Assembly (NCBI RefSeq): GCF_003669035.1
Contig: NZ_CP033070.1
Span: 3,658,001-3,722,000 of the forward strand
From: Chryseobacterium sp. 3008163
GTDB lineage: Bacteria; Bacteroidota; Bacteroidia; Flavobacteriales; Weeksellaceae
Reading direction: 5' to 3'
Length of the DNA stretch: 64,000 nucleotides
Shown here: positions 11,879 through 21,383 of the stretch, one piece after another
Layout of the letters: each line of letters opens with the position of its first letter
Position numbering within the stretch: the first letter of the stretch is position 1
Made by a program: the position numbers and the translations under genes
Notes under the pieces: model-generated
The model's input: only the letters and a program-made list of their open reading frames with translations
Told to the model about the DNA's origin: nothing
Databases searched by the model: none

Positions 11879-12439
11879 ATGAAAGACGAACAATTATTTT
11901 CGCTCATCCAAAAAGCAAAAGAAAAAGACCAAAAAGCTCAAACCAAGCTCATCAATGTTTTCTGGGTGGATGTTTTTTCTTTTGTGATGAAAAAAGTACA
12001 TGACGAAAATGATACCGATGAAATCACTGTCAATGTTTTCTCAAAAGTTTTATCTAAATTGGATATGTACGACCCTCATTTTCAATTTAAAACATGGATT
12101 TTAACGATTGCTCAAAATACAATTATCGATTTTTGGCGGAGAAAAAGCAGAGAAAATCAAGACCCTACAGAAAATTTAGATGAAGTAAAGAATCATTATG
12201 CGAAATCTCCTGAAGAGCTGATGATTTCTGATGAAGAGCAAAAGAAAATCATCAAAACCATCGAGTCTTTAGATGGTAACTATCAGGATATTATCAAATT
12301 GAGATTCTTTGAAGAAAAAAGCATCAAAGAAATTGCAGAAGAGTTGGGAATTTCTGTTGCCAACACGAAAGTAAGAGTGATGCGTGCAAAAAAAGTTCTA
12401 GCTGAGTTGCTGAAAAATAATGAGTTTGAGGATAATTAA
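11879..12439 (+). CDS. ECF-type RNA polymerase sigma factor
   Basis: 186 residues from the ATG at 11879; the frame opens slightly earlier with a TTG that overlaps the promoter. Region 2 lies at about residues 25-95 (NVFSKVLSKLDMYDPHFQFKTWILTIAQNTIIDFWRRK). Region 4, with its HTH, lies at about residues 130-180 (YQDIIKLRFFEEKSIKEIAEELGISVANTKVRVMRAKK). No anti-sigma factor gene adjoins it, so its signal is unknown. It is followed by a repeat-type hairpin at 12472. Confidence 0.92.
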   Translation: MKDEQLFSLIQKAKEKDQKAQTKLINVFWVDVFSFVMKKVHDENDTDEITVNVFSKVLSKLDMYDPHFQFKTWILTIAQNTIIDFWRRKSRENQDPTENLDEVKNHYAKSPEELMISDEEQKKIIKTIESLDGNYQDIIKLRFFEEKSIKEIAEELGISVANTKVRVMRAKKVLAELLKNNEFEDN

Positions 12440-12471
12440 AGTGAAGTTATTATAGTTTTATTATAATGTTT

Positions 12472-12537
12472 GTCATTCTGGAGGAATCTATATTCTAATT
12501 GATAATACTGTGCTGAGATTCCTCCGAAATGACAAAA
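12472..12537. repeat. Dispersed inverted repeat (GTCATTCTGGAGGAATCT family)
   Basis: TGTCATTCTGGAGGAATCT and AGATTCCTCCGAAATGACA are near-perfect inverted arms about 19 bases long around a 28-base A/T-rich loop. The sequence matches a family of intergenic repeats common to many bacterial genomes. It lacks a T tract and is unlikely to be a simple terminator. Confidence 0.7.
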
Positions 12538-12634
12538 GCAATGTGAATTTTTAATTATAAATATACTTTTTCTTTAGTCTTAGGAAGCACAATTTGTCTT
12601 TGCTTTACTTGATGTCTGTTTTGAAGATTTATTT

Positions 12635-13186
12635 TTAATCCTTTTTAATAAAAATTTCATTTTTAGATTTTCCATATTCTTTCGTATTTACAACTTCTTT
12701 ATCAAAAACTAATTTCCCTGTTGAAAGATTAAAATCAACTGTAGTCCAATATTCTTCAGGTTTTCCATTTTCTGAAGAAATTCCGATTAATTCAAAATGC
12801 CCGTTTTGAAATCTGTACTTGTCTGTACCTCCCCATTTCCAGCTGCTTCCTCCATAATGAGTAATATTCAAAAGACCATTCTCAATGGTTGTACTTTGAT
12901 AAGGATCGCCCATTATTCCGCCATCTTTGCTTCCGTAAATTGCTTTTCTGGATTTTTCCAAAATTATCCATTTATTATTGATTTTCTTTAAAATCTGAAT
13001 TTCACGAATGTCTCCCGAATCGTTATCTGTAGGAATATTATAAATAATTATCTTCTCAGGAATTTTATCTCCATCAACATCACCGTCAACAGTTTCATTA
13101 ATTGTTGAGCTTTTTGGCTGAAATTCTTTTTGCGCAAAACAGAATACTGTCGAAATAAGAGATAAAAAACAAAATATATTTTTCAT
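12635..13186 (-). CDS. Hypothetical secreted protein
   Basis: 183 residues starting at MKNIFCFLSLIS, which begins a clear signal peptide (cleavage near CFAQ-KE). The frame extends 32 codons further upstream, but that part is A/T-rich promoter sequence with no export signal in front. The mature part contains DGDVDGDKIPEKIIIYN, an Asp-rich, repeat-like stretch seen in VCBS/FG-GAP-type secreted proteins. It is probably periplasmic or secreted; no function can be given. It is divergent from lipA with 108 bases between. Confidence 0.7.
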   Translation of the reverse strand: MKNIFCFLSLISTVFCFAQKEFQPKSSTINETVDGDVDGDKIPEKIIIYNIPTDNDSGDIREIQILKKINNKWIILEKSRKAIYGSKDGGIMGDPYQSTTIENGLLNITHYGGSSWKWGGTDKYRFQNGHFELIGISSENGKPEEYWTTVDFNLSTGKLVFDKEVVNTKEYGKSKNEIFIKKD

Positions 13187-13267
13187 AAATTTAAAAATAA
13201 GATTTAAAATTACGAAATTATACGTTTCATCAATCTTTGTCTTTGATTGTTTCGATAAAAAATTCCT

Positions 13268-13275
13268 TAACTTTG
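13268..13275 (+). promoter_or_regulatory. -7 box of lipA
   Basis: TAACTTTG matches TAnnTTTG. TTTG at 13242-13245 and TTG at 13247-13249 lie at a spacing suitable for the -33 element. Confidence 0.65.
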
Positions 13276-13294
13276 AAGTCAATTTTAGAAATAA

Positions 13295-14161
13295 ATGGAG
13301 AATTTAGTTCAGGATACTACCGTTCAAAAACCAAAATGGATTCGTGTAAAACTTCCTACCGGAAAGAATTACAGAGAACTCCGCACCTTGGTTGATAAAT
13401 ATAAATTAAATACAATTTGCCAAAGCGGAAGCTGCCCGAATATGGGAGAATGTTGGGGAGAAGGAACAGCAACTTTCATGATTTTGGGGAATATTTGTAC
13501 CCGAAGCTGTGGATTTTGTGGTGTAAAAACCGGAAAACCAATGGATGTGAACTGGGACGAACCTGAAAAAGTGGCTCGTTCAATCAAATTAATGAAGATC
13601 AAACATGCAGTTTTAACATCTGTTGATCGTGATGATTTGAAAGATATGGGATCAATTCTTTGGGGTGAAACTGTAAATGCTGTAAGAAGAATTTCTCCGG
13701 GAACTACGATGGAAACATTAATTCCGGATTTTCAAGGACTGACAAAACATTTAGATAGAATGGTTGATGTCGCTCCTGAAGTGATTTCTCACAATATGGA
13801 AACCGTAAAACGTCTGACAAGAGAAGTGAGAATTCAGGCTAAATATGAAAGAAGCCTTGAAGTTTTAAGATACTTAAAAGAAGCAGGACAAAACAGAACA
13901 AAAACAGGATTGATGCTTGGTTTGGGAGAAAATAAGGATGAAGTTTTTCAGACGATTGAAGACATCAGAAATGCCAATGTAGATGTGATTACGATGGGAC
14001 AATATTTGCAGCCAACGAAAAAACATTTGCCTGTGAGGAAATTCATTACCCCTGAAGAATTTGATGAATTTGGAAATTTTGCAAGAAGTTTGGGTTTCAG
14101 ACATGTTGAAAGTTCGCCTTTGGTGAGAAGTTCTTACCACGCTGAGAAACATATTCATTAA
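13295..14161 (+). CDS. lipA: Lipoyl synthase
   Basis: 288 residues. LipA is a radical SAM enzyme that inserts two sulfurs into octanoyl groups on lipoyl-dependent dehydrogenase subunits. The auxiliary 4Fe-4S cluster motif is [12 protein letters not shown] (near residue 40). The radical SAM motif is CTRSCGFC (near residue 70). The C-terminal RSSYHAEK is the expected RSSY motif whose Ser ligates the auxiliary cluster. It is single, with a good upstream promoter and a terminator directly after. Confidence 0.97.
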   Translation: MENLVQDTTVQKPKWIRVKLPTGKNYRELRTLVDKYKLNTICQSGSCPNMGECWGEGTATFMILGNICTRSCGFCGVKTGKPMDVNWDEPEKVARSIKLMKIKHAVLTSVDRDDLKDMGSILWGETVNAVRRISPGTTMETLIPDFQGLTKHLDRMVDVAPEVISHNMETVKRLTREVRIQAKYERSLEVLRYLKEAGQNRTKTGLMLGLGENKDEVFQTIEDIRNANVDVITMGQYLQPTKKHLPVRKFITPEEFDEFGNFARSLGFRHVESSPLVRSSYHAEKHIH

Positions 14162-14167
14162 AAATAT

Positions 14168-14198
14168 AAATCGCTTCAAATTTGGAGCGATTTTTTTG
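14168..14198 (+). terminator. Terminator of lipA
   Basis: AAATCGCTTC and GGAGCGATTT pair (one G-U), followed by seven T residues. Confidence 0.88.
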
Positions 14199-14257
14199 TT
14201 ATTAAAAGAAAATTAACAAAGATATATTACTGACAAATATCAAAACTTTGGAATCTA

Positions 14258-14321
14258 AAAACCACCCCGTCTAAATTTTCCTTGAAAATTTATCCACCCC
14301 TCCTCTGGAGGGGAATTTTTA
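14258..14321. repeat. Dispersed element AACCACCCCGTC...CTCCTCTGGAGGGG, copy 1
   Basis: ACCACCCCGTC is followed by TTTTCCTTGAAAA and the palindrome CCCCTCCTCTGGAGGGG. The same blocks occur inverted at 44776-44820. It is an intergenic repeat between lipA and the AraC gene. Confidence 0.6.
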
Positions 14322-14332
14322 TAATTAGAAAA

Positions 14333-15186
14333 TTAAACCTCAACTTTGTTCAAATGCTTTTTCTTGAAAGCTGTGGGGGTTTCTCCAATATAATTTTTAA
14401 ATAATTTATTGAAATAGGAAAGACTTTCAAAACCCACCTGAAAAGAAACTTCCGAAATACATAAATTCTGTAACAGCAACATTTTTGCCTGATTGATTCT
14501 GTAATTATTCACAAAATCTGTAAAGGTCATGTTGGTCTGTTTTTTAAAATATCTGCAAAATGCAGGTGTACTGAGACTTACCATTTCAGCAATCACATTT
14601 ACGTTTGGATTTTTATCGTAGTTTTCGTTAATGTAATCGTAGATAGTTCCCATTCTGATTTTATCATTTAAAAACCATTTTACCCGTGTATCTTCTTTAT
14701 TTAACTCTTTAACCTCATCTGATTGAGAAAGGATTTGCAAAACTTCCATCAAAGCGATGAGTGATTCAAAAGGATTTTTTGTTTGATGAGATGAAGCTTT
14801 TTTGCAACGATTTTTTTCGTTTCTCCGAAAAAGGATAATCCGAGATAGGAGCGGTCTAAAAGTTTTTTAATATCATCAAATTCAGGAATGGGAAGAATCA
14901 TTTCATCCAAAAAATTTTCTTTAAGCTGCAATACAACCTGCTTGTATTCAGTTTTAATTCCGTAATCAAAATTTAAATGCGGGACATTCGAACCTACTAA
15001 AAGAAGGTCACTTTCCATAAAACCGGAAATATCTTTTCCTACATGACGAATTCCGTTGAGAGCTTCTACATAAACCAGTTCAATTTCAGGATGATAGTGC
15101 CAGAAAAAACAATGCTTCATGGATGGTTCGAAAATTTTGAAAGATTTACCCTCTTCAAATTCAATGATTTCTTTCTGGATTTTCAT
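14333..15186 (-). pseudogene. AraC-family transcriptional regulator, frameshifted
   Basis: Two overlapping frames encode one 284-residue AraC regulator. The N-terminal half (15186 down to about 14780) is a cupin-like sensor domain (KHCFFWHYHPEIELVYVEA). The C-terminal half is a double HTH (VNVIAEMVSLSTPAFCRYFKKQT, CISEVSFQVGFESLSYFNKLFKNYIGETP). The T run at 14774-14779 has six bases. A seventh would join the halves as KQKNPFESLIALMEVLQ. The gene is divergent from the MFS transporter at 15317 with a 130-base shared promoter region, so it probably controls that transporter. The lesion is of the sequencing-error type. Confidence 0.82.
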
Positions 15187-15316
15187 AAGGTTCTATTTTG
15201 ATTAATAATTAATGCAAATTTATTTAAAATTGTCAATACAGAGCAATAATTAATCATTTCAGAACAAATAACAACCATTATTTCTTCCGAATTTTGCACT
15301 TTGAAATTAAGAAGAG

Positions 15317-16516
15317 ATGTTTGATAGAAGAATTTTGCCTTTGGCAATTGGTGGTTTGGCAATCGGAACTACAGAATTTACGATAATGGGATTGCTTCCC
15401 GATATTGCAAAAACACTGCAGATTACCATTCCGCAGGCGGGTCATTTGATTGCCGCGTATGCGCTGGGAGTAGTGATTGGAGCACCCATTTTAATTGGTT
15501 ATTCTGTGAAATTTCCGCCCAAAAAAGTATTGCTTGTTTTGATGGTTATTTTTACCATTTTTAATGCACTTTCGGCAATCGCTCCGGATTATAATTCGAT
15601 GTTAATTATCAGATTTATGTCTGGTTTACCACATGGAGCATTTTTTGGTGTCGGAACTGTCGTTGCATCAAGAATGGCAGGAAAAGGGAAGGAGGCATTA
15701 TATATTTCATTGATGTTTACCGGATTAACGGTCGCGAATCTTGCGATGGTTCCTTTGGTGACGTACATCGGGCATGCATTCCACTGGCGTTGGTATTTTG
15801 CGATCGTTGGAGTGATTGGTCTGGCTACTTTATTAGCTTTAAAACTTTGGCTACCGGCAATGGAGAAAAAGGAAGACAGTCATTTCCTGGAGGAATTAAA
15901 ATTCCTCAAAGGCAAACAATCTTGGTTAGTTTTAATGATTACGGCCATCGGTTTTGGTGGATTGTTTACGTGGTTTAGCTATATCACCCCTTTAATGACG
16001 GTTGTTTCAAAAATTGAAAGCAGTCATATGGCTTACGTCATGATTCTTGCCGGTGGCGGAATGGTTGTCGGGAATTTAGCGGGAGGTTTTCTTTCAGATA
16101 AATTAGGACCGGAAAAAACCTGTGTGTTATTGCTGTTTTTGATGATGTGTTCTTTGTCAGGAGTGTTTTTCCTTTCAGAATATCAAAGTGTTTCTTTGGT
16201 TTTAACTTTCATTTGTGGAGCTCTATCGATGTCGGTTGCGGCACCCATTAATATCATGATGATGAAAGCTGCACCCAAAAGTGAAATGATGGCTGCTGCT
16301 TTTATGCAGGCTGCATTTAATATTGCCAATGCGATGGGCGCTTTCTTCGGAGGAATTCCTTTAGAACATGGCTTGCCTTACAATTATCCTTCGCTTGTGG
16401 GAGTGGGGATGACGATTATTGGTTTAGTGATCAGTATCATTTATTTTTATATGTATCGCTCATCAAATGTTGCCGAAAAGGAAATTATTACGGAATGTGT
16501 TACCTGTGATCAATAA
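15317..16516 (+). CDS. MFS transporter (DHA1/AraJ-type)
   Basis: 399 residues with twelve predicted membrane helices. The N-terminus MFDRRILPLAIGGLAIGTTEFTIMGLLPDIA is typical of the AraJ/YdhP-like DHA1 efflux permeases, drug:H+ antiporters of the inner membrane. A motif resembling the interdomain MFS signature occurs near GFLSDKLGPEK. It is divergent from an AraC-type regulator, the usual arrangement for an inducible exporter. The substrate cannot be read from sequence. A strong bidirectional terminator follows. Confidence 0.9.
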   Translation: MFDRRILPLAIGGLAIGTTEFTIMGLLPDIAKTLQITIPQAGHLIAAYALGVVIGAPILIGYSVKFPPKKVLLVLMVIFTIFNALSAIAPDYNSMLIIRFMSGLPHGAFFGVGTVVASRMAGKGKEALYISLMFTGLTVANLAMVPLVTYIGHAFHWRWYFAIVGVIGLATLLALKLWLPAMEKKEDSHFLEELKFLKGKQSWLVLMITAIGFGGLFTWFSYITPLMTVVSKIESSHMAYVMILAGGGMVVGNLAGGFLSDKLGPEKTCVLLLFLMMCSLSGVFFLSEYQSVSLVLTFICGALSMSVAAPINIMMMKAAPKSEMMAAAFMQAAFNIANAMGAFFGGIPLEHGLPYNYPSLVGVGMTIIGLVISIIYFYMYRSSNVAEKEIITECVTCDQ

Positions 16517-16546
16517 AAAAAGAGAAGCAATTGCTTCTCTTTTTGT
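16512..16546. terminator. Bidirectional terminator
   Basis: AGAGAAGCAATTGCTTCTCT is a perfect 20-base palindrome (16521-16540), with A residues before and T residues after. It serves the MFS gene and the convergent SpoIIAA-like gene. Confidence 0.92.
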
Positions 16547-16549
16547 TTT

Positions 16550-16930
16550 CTAATCTTCAACTTCGTTTCCGTTTTGGCACCAATATAAGGCGTTATAGAG
16601 ATTTTCTTTAGGAAAAGATTTAAATTCTCCCGGCATCAGAACACTGAAGATATCCGTGAAATTTTGTACTCCTTCTTTGTCGGTTACAATTGCTGCACGA
16701 TTCCATTTTGAAAGATTTTTTATTCCTAAAAGCGCATCCTGAAGCCAGGCTCCCATTGTAAAATTACTCAAATCTGTATCCAAATAAAGAAGATAATTTA
16801 ATTCATCGAACTGTTCCACTTTATTTTTCACATAAGGAATAACAAGATTTTCAAAATCTTCTTTCGTAACATCGCCTGTTGCGTTGAATGCGGCTACATT
16901 TTCCGGTGCATCATTAATAATCGTGATCAT
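16550..16930 (-). CDS. SpoIIAA-like (STAS-fold) protein
   Basis: 126 residues, close to the usual length of the SpoIIAA-like family (Pfam PF11964). It shows the typical alternating strands and helices: FNATGDVTKEDFENLVIPYV, LNYLLYLDTDLSNFTMGAWLQD, WNRAAIVTDKEGVQNF. There is no signal peptide. These proteins are soluble STAS-fold proteins of unclear, possibly lipid- or stress-related, role. It is monocistronic. Confidence 0.82.
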   Translation of the reverse strand: MITIINDAPENVAAFNATGDVTKEDFENLVIPYVKNKVEQFDELNYLLYLDTDLSNFTMGAWLQDALLGIKNLSKWNRAAIVTDKEGVQNFTDIFSVLMPGEFKSFPKENLYNALYWCQNGNEVED

Positions 16931-17043
16931 AATTTATATTTTAAATGGTTTTGGTAGCTTTAATTTATCAATAATTAAACCATAAATATGTAATTACTCT
17001 ATTAAAGGCTCAATTATTGATTATCAATTGAAAAATAATTTCT

Positions 17044-18248
17044 ATGGACTTGAAATCTAACGAACCTTTCTGGCTTTTGAAAAACGGCCTTGTTTCTTCT
17101 TATCCATCTCTAAAATCTGATGAAGAATGTGATGTTCTTGTCATCGGCGGCGGAATCACAGGAAGTCTCATCGCCCATCAAATGATAAAAGACGGATACC
17201 AAACTATTTTGATTGATAAACGTGAAATCTGCAACGGAAGTACTTCTGCTACAACATCGATGTTGCAATACGAAATTGATACTCCATTGTACGAATTGAT
17301 TGAAATGATTGGCAAAAAAGGGGCGGTAGAAAGTTATAAAGCCTGTTCAAAATCAATAGATGACCTTGAAAAATTAACAAAAGAAATAAAAGCTCGCTCG
17401 GGTTTTAAAAGAAAACAGTCACTATATTTTGCCTCGAAAAAGAAAGATGCAATTTGGCTTGAAAAAGAATATGACGCAAGAAAGCAATCTGGATTTGAAG
17501 TAACCTGGCTCGGAATTGAAGATATTGAAGAAAAATTTGGTTTCCAAAATACTTATGGCGGAATTTTGTCGAAGCAAGGCGCAAGTATTGATGCCTTCAA
17601 ATTTGCTCACGAGCTACTAAGATTTAATGTGAATAAAGGTTTAAAAGTTTTTGATAAAACTGAAATGAAATCGGTGAAATATTTGCGTGATCATAATTTA
17701 GCATTGACAACTGATGGGTTTAATATTAAAGCTAAAAAAATCATTTATTGTGTAGGCTACGAAAGTTCAACAATGATTAAAGAACATTTCGTTGATCTGA
17801 AAAGTACTTACGCTGTTGTTTCTGAAATCGACAACGATAAATTTAAAAATATAGAACATACGCTCGTCTGGAATACCGATGATCCCTACATCTATATGAG
17901 AACAACCGATGATGAACGACTTTTGATCGGTGGCGGTGACGAAGACTTTTCTGACCCCGATAAACGTGATTCTTTATTACATAAAAAAGAAAAAGAGATT
18001 CTCAAAATCTGAAAAGAATAAAGCCCGATTATCATTTTTACACTGATTTTGTCTGGGCGGGAACTTTCGGAGAAACAAAAGACGGATTGCCGTACATTGG
18101 AGTTCACGACAATTTTAAAAACTCTTATTTTGTGTTAGGTTTTGGCGGAAACGGAATTACTTTCTCTGTTACCGGAATGGAAATGGCTTCAGCTTTTATG
18201 AAAGGAAAAAAGCATAAACTTTCTGAGTATTTTAAATTTGGAAGATAG
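17044..18248 (+). pseudogene. FAD-dependent oxidoreductase (DAO family), frameshifted
   Basis: Restored length is 401 residues. The N-terminus holds the Rossmann FAD-binding motif VIGGGITGSLIAHQMIKDG (near residue 30), followed by a DAO-family fold. At about 18003-18006 the run AAAA needs a fifth A. With it the frame continues as LKNLKRIKPDYHFYTDFVWAGTFGETKDGLPYIG and ends GFGGNGITFS...YFKFGR. As sequenced, translation stops 8 codons past the break and loses the C-terminal 80 residues. The substrate is unknown; relatives in gut and soil Bacteroidota are annotated as glycine/D-amino acid oxidase-like. Confidence 0.8.
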
Positions 18249-18261
18249 TTTTAAAATAAAT

Positions 18262-18294
18262 GTTTCGGGGTTCGGCAAAGCCGAACCCCGAAAC
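18262..18294. repeat. Perfect 15-bp inverted repeat
   Basis: GTTTCGGGGTTCGGC and GCCGAACCCCGAAAC are exact complements around an AAA loop. It lies just after the FAD oxidoreductase stop. There is no T tract on the plus side and only a weak one on the minus side. It could be a terminator or a mobile palindrome. Confidence 0.75.
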
Positions 18295-18408
18295 TGATAA
18301 ACAATACTAACATTCACATCATTTCTAAAATATTGTTTTAGTTTTACCTAACGTCAGGATTGAGTTTAGAGTTTGAATCTAGCAAATCTAACAATCCCTA
18401 ATTTCAAC

Positions 18409-19602
18409 CTAAAAACTATATCCATTTTTTTTCGCCAGTTCCACAATAGATTTTTCAATTGCTTTTCCTAAATCATCGCCTTCAGCATTGCCTCGCTTTT
18501 TCATTTCAGAGTCGATAAAAGTCTGTCTTTGCTTTGCCAAAACTTCAATTTCTCTTTGGATTTTGTCGCGGTCGGCTGATTTTTGCGCTACAATTTTATT
18601 GATTTCGTCTTTGCTTTTTCCTTTCAGTTCAGAAGGCAATTCCTCTTCTCGGATGGACGAAATATAGCTTTTATCTTTCTCAACTTTATCTACCAAATCC
18701 CAATGGTCGTTTTTGTAAGCATTTTTCTTAGACTTACTTACTGCTCTTTCAACAGCATTCGAAGCTGACTGCATTTCTGCATTTGAATCTTGCGTAGTCT
18801 GTTTGCTTTTCATTTCTGAACCACGGCTTCCGTAGGAAATGTAGGTGTCATTCAATTTAGAATTGTATTGAGAAATTTTCACATCATAAGGTGTTTCAAT
18901 ATAGATTACCTTTCGGTCGCTGTCGATATTGAAAAATTTTCCGTCTCCAAGACTCGCTCCGTTTTGCCAGAAAGTTTGAATTCCCTCATCACGACTTCCG
19001 CAGAAAATGGTGTTGGTGTAAATGTTTTTTTTCTTTGCACCTGAAATTGTTTCTTTATAATTGACTTTCCCTTGGTCAAACGCTTCATTTCCGGCAATGT
19101 AAATCAGCTTCATACTTTTCTCGTTACCGTCCCATTTCAGATTGGTTGATGCATCACGAATTACGGCACCACAATATTCACTTCCGCCATTGGTTCTGAG
19201 GGCAAAAAGTTTTTCTGAAACCAAATCCAAATCCTGAGTAAGCGGAGTAACTTGTCTGATGTAATTTTCATCTTTCAAACCGTCATTTCCGTATTCATAA
19301 AGAGCAATTTCTACTTGTGGAGCTTGTCCGTTATACTTTAAAGTGGTCAAAGTATTCACGATATTCCAAAGTCTTGATTTTGCCTGATCGATTAAGCCAT
19401 CCATACTATTTGATGTATCCAAAAGCAATGCGACCTGAATTTTATTATCTTTTGAGACCGTTATTTGTGGCTCTGACGAAATATTACTTTCCATCACTTC
19501 TCTGTCGTTGGCTTTGTTACTGCAACGAAGATCAGAAACTTTTCCTGCGCTTAAAAAAGCAACTGCACTTGTAGTTAATGCTAAAAATTTTAAAGTGTTC
19601 AT
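18409..19602 (-). CDS. Secreted von Willebrand factor A-domain protein
   Basis: 397 residues. An N-terminal signal-like segment (residues 1-20) precedes a vWA domain (about residues 55-250) with an intact MIDAS motif DTSNS (Asp62, Ser64, Ser66). The C-terminal 150 residues are highly charged and probably coiled coil (SADRDKIQREIEVLAKQRQTFIDSEMKKR). vWA domains bind proteins through a divalent metal; the partner is unknown. It lies 45 bases after the MuiA-like gene in the same direction and is probably in the same transcription unit, which starts with a LytTR-type operator. Confidence 0.85.
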   Translation of the reverse strand: MNTLKFLALTTSAVAFLSAGKVSDLRCSNKANDREVMESNISSEPQITVSKDNKIQVALLLDTSNSMDGLIDQAKSRLWNIVNTLTTLKYNGQAPQVEIALYEYGNDGLKDENYIRQVTPLTQDLDLVSEKLFALRTNGGSEYCGAVIRDASTNLKWDGNEKSMKLIYIAGNEAFDQGKVNYKETISGAKKKNIYTNTIFCGSRDEGIQTFWQNGASLGDGKFFNIDSDRKVIYIETPYDVKISQYNSKLNDTYISYGSRGSEMKSKQTTQDSNAEMQSASNAVERAVSKSKKNAYKNDHWDLVDKVEKDKSYISSIREEELPSELKGKSKDEINKIVAQKSADRDKIQREIEVLAKQRQTFIDSEMKKRGNAEGDDLGKAIEKSIVELAKKNGYSF

Positions 19603-19647
19603 ATTGTATGTTTTTAATGATTAATTAAGATTTGATTTATTCTAAAA

Positions 19648-21243
19648 TTATCTGCTGTAATACTGAATCTGCATGTCTTTAGGATATTTTACTTCATAAG
19701 AGAAATTGATTTTATCTGAAGTTCCGCTATTGATTTTTCTGTTCCAAAGGATGCTTCCGGTTTTGTCATCATAAATTCCGTTGCCGATTTCTAAAGATTT
19801 TACCGTGATTTTTGAATTTTCACTTAGAGGAAGCTGGTCAAGAATTTCTAGTTCGATATTTTCTTTCGTATTATTTCTTATGGTTATTTGATGAGATTCG
19901 GTTTCCCATTTATTTGAGTTCAGCGTTTTCTGTGAAGTTTTATCTTCAAGCTTGATTCTTTTAACAACAATTCTTTCATCAACACCCAAAGAAATCGGGA
20001 ATTCTTCTTTTACATAATTGCTTGTGATATTGGTTTTTCCGATATAATTATCTTCAAAATAAATATTAGCTTCTCCCGAAATAAGATTTAAATTCTGCCA
20101 GTTTTTCACAAATGCCATTAAAAAAACCTGATTGTTCAGCTTCGGAACGGTGTGATATTTATACGTTGCATCTACCTCTTTTTTATCCAGAATTACATAT
20201 TGCTCTTTTTCCTGACTTACGATGGTTTGATTGTATTTTAATTCATACAAAATATTCATCTGATTATCAGAAACCGTTGCAACAGGAATCTGGTTTGGTG
20301 CAGCAACCTCAGCTCGCATTTGATAAGAATTTGATTCAGTTGAAACTGCTTTTTTAGCATATCCAATTTTTATATCTTCATTATTGTAAGCTGTATATTC
20401 GGCAACATAAAGAGGTGATAAAATAGGTCTGTTTTGATTGTAAGAAGGTCGATAAGTGGAAACGAAAAGTTTCACATTATTCCAGTCTTGTCCGGTTTTT
20501 TGATAAATTTTCCCTTTGTAGACAATTTCTAAAGGTTTTTTAGTAGATAAAGCTCGCAAATCGTAAGACGGAACCCAGCCTGCATTAGAAACGATATAAC
20601 TTATACCGAGATTGAGATTCATCTCGTTTTCAGCAAGAATTTCAAGAATTAATTCTTTTGTGTTGGTATTTTTATGAGTCTGTTCTTCGGCAAATTGTTT
20701 GTTGATTTTTGCAATGCTTTCATCAAGGGTAGTTTTTTGTTCATTCAGAAGAAAAGCCTGGTTATCGATTTCCAGCATTCTCTTTCTGTAAAATTCTGTC
20801 AGTTTAATCAGTTGTTCCTGCGGAGTCGATTTGTCGTTCGTTGAAACTTTAAGATTATCATTAATGATATTTTGTTCGCCTGTCAGATTTTTAATTTGAA
20901 TATTTAATAAATTGACTTGTCTCTGAAATTTTTTTCTTTCATCGTCCAGTTTTTTTTCGCCATCGGTCATTTCATCATTTTTAAGATAATTGCTTTGTGG
21001 AGTGATAGACAAAAGGGTTGTATTTTTCTCAAGATTAATTTTGTACGTGTTTTCATCCAAATCATTTGGGAGATTGATGATTTTAACCACATTTCTTCCT
21101 TTTTGAAGAGTAACGTTTGTACTTCCGAAAACTTTTGCACCTTGCAAAAATACGGTTGCCTGTTTTACATCGATTTCTTTTTTAATTTCCTGAGATTTAA
21201 AAAACGAAACCATAAAAATGAATATAAAAATAGAGTGTCGCAT
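19648..21243 (-). CDS. MuiA-family (DUF4139/DUF4140) envelope protein
   Basis: 531 residues with a signal peptide (cleavage near FFKS-QE). An N-terminal DUF4140 domain (about residues 25-125, VTVFLQGAKVFG-like start) is followed by a coiled-coil region and a C-terminal DUF4139 domain (SYIVSNAGWVPSYDLRALS, KNWQNLNLISGEANIYFEDNYIGKTNI). This is the mucoidy-inhibitor A layout; the biochemical role of the family is not known. Upstream lie a conserved promoter and the operator repeats at 21304 and 21325, shared with the SIMPL gene and the two-component system. The vWA gene follows in the same direction. Confidence 0.85.
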   Translation of the reverse strand: MRHSIFIFIFMVSFFKSQEIKKEIDVKQATVFLQGAKVFGSTNVTLQKGRNVVKIINLPNDLDENTYKINLEKNTTLLSITPQSNYLKNDEMTDGEKKLDDERKKFQRQVNLLNIQIKNLTGEQNIINDNLKVSTNDKSTPQEQLIKLTEFYRKRMLEIDNQAFLLNEQKTTLDESIAKINKQFAEEQTHKNTNTKELILEILAENEMNLNLGISYIVSNAGWVPSYDLRALSTKKPLEIVYKGKIYQKTGQDWNNVKLFVSTYRPSYNQNRPILSPLYVAEYTAYNNEDIKIGYAKKAVSTESNSYQMRAEVAAPNQIPVATVSDNQMNILYELKYNQTIVSQEKEQYVILDKKEVDATYKYHTVPKLNNQVFLMAFVKNWQNLNLISGEANIYFEDNYIGKTNITSNYVKEEFPISLGVDERIVVKRIKLEDKTSQKTLNSNKWETESHQITIRNNTKENIELEILDQLPLSENSKITVKSLEIGNGIYDDKTGSILWNRKINSGTSDKINFSYEVKYPKDMQIQYYSR

Positions 21244-21268
21244 TGTTTATTATTTTAAAGTTCTACAG

Positions 21269-21334
21269 TAAAATTACTTCGATTAGAAACCGAAAATTTG
21301 AAGACTTGGTGAACTTGGGTTTTCACTTGGTGGA
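21269..21334 (-). promoter_or_regulatory. MuiA promoter with paired LytTR-type operator
   Basis: The -7 box is TAATTTTA on the minus strand (21269-21276). Direct repeats ACTTGGTGAA (21304-21313) and ACTTGGTGGA (21325-21334) are 21 bp apart start to start. Exactly 27 bases separate the inner repeat from the -7 box, as at the SIMPL promoter and the kinase promoter. Confidence 0.75.
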
Positions 21335-21345
21335 AGTTTTTAGGC

Positions 21346-21378
21346 AAAAAAAAGACAGCCATTTCTGACTGTCTTTTC
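21346..21378 (-). terminator. Terminator of the SIMPL gene
   Basis: AAAAGACAG and CTGTCTTTT pair around CCATTTCTGA. An A tract on the plus strand (21346-21353) gives a T tract in the minus-strand transcript. It insulates the SIMPL gene from the downstream MuiA promoter. Confidence 0.82.
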
Positions 21379-21383
21379 GCCCA

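Noticed and set aside
12472..12537. Intrinsic terminator of the sigma factor gene
   Set aside because: The loop is long and there is no T tract; the sequence belongs to a dispersed repeat family.
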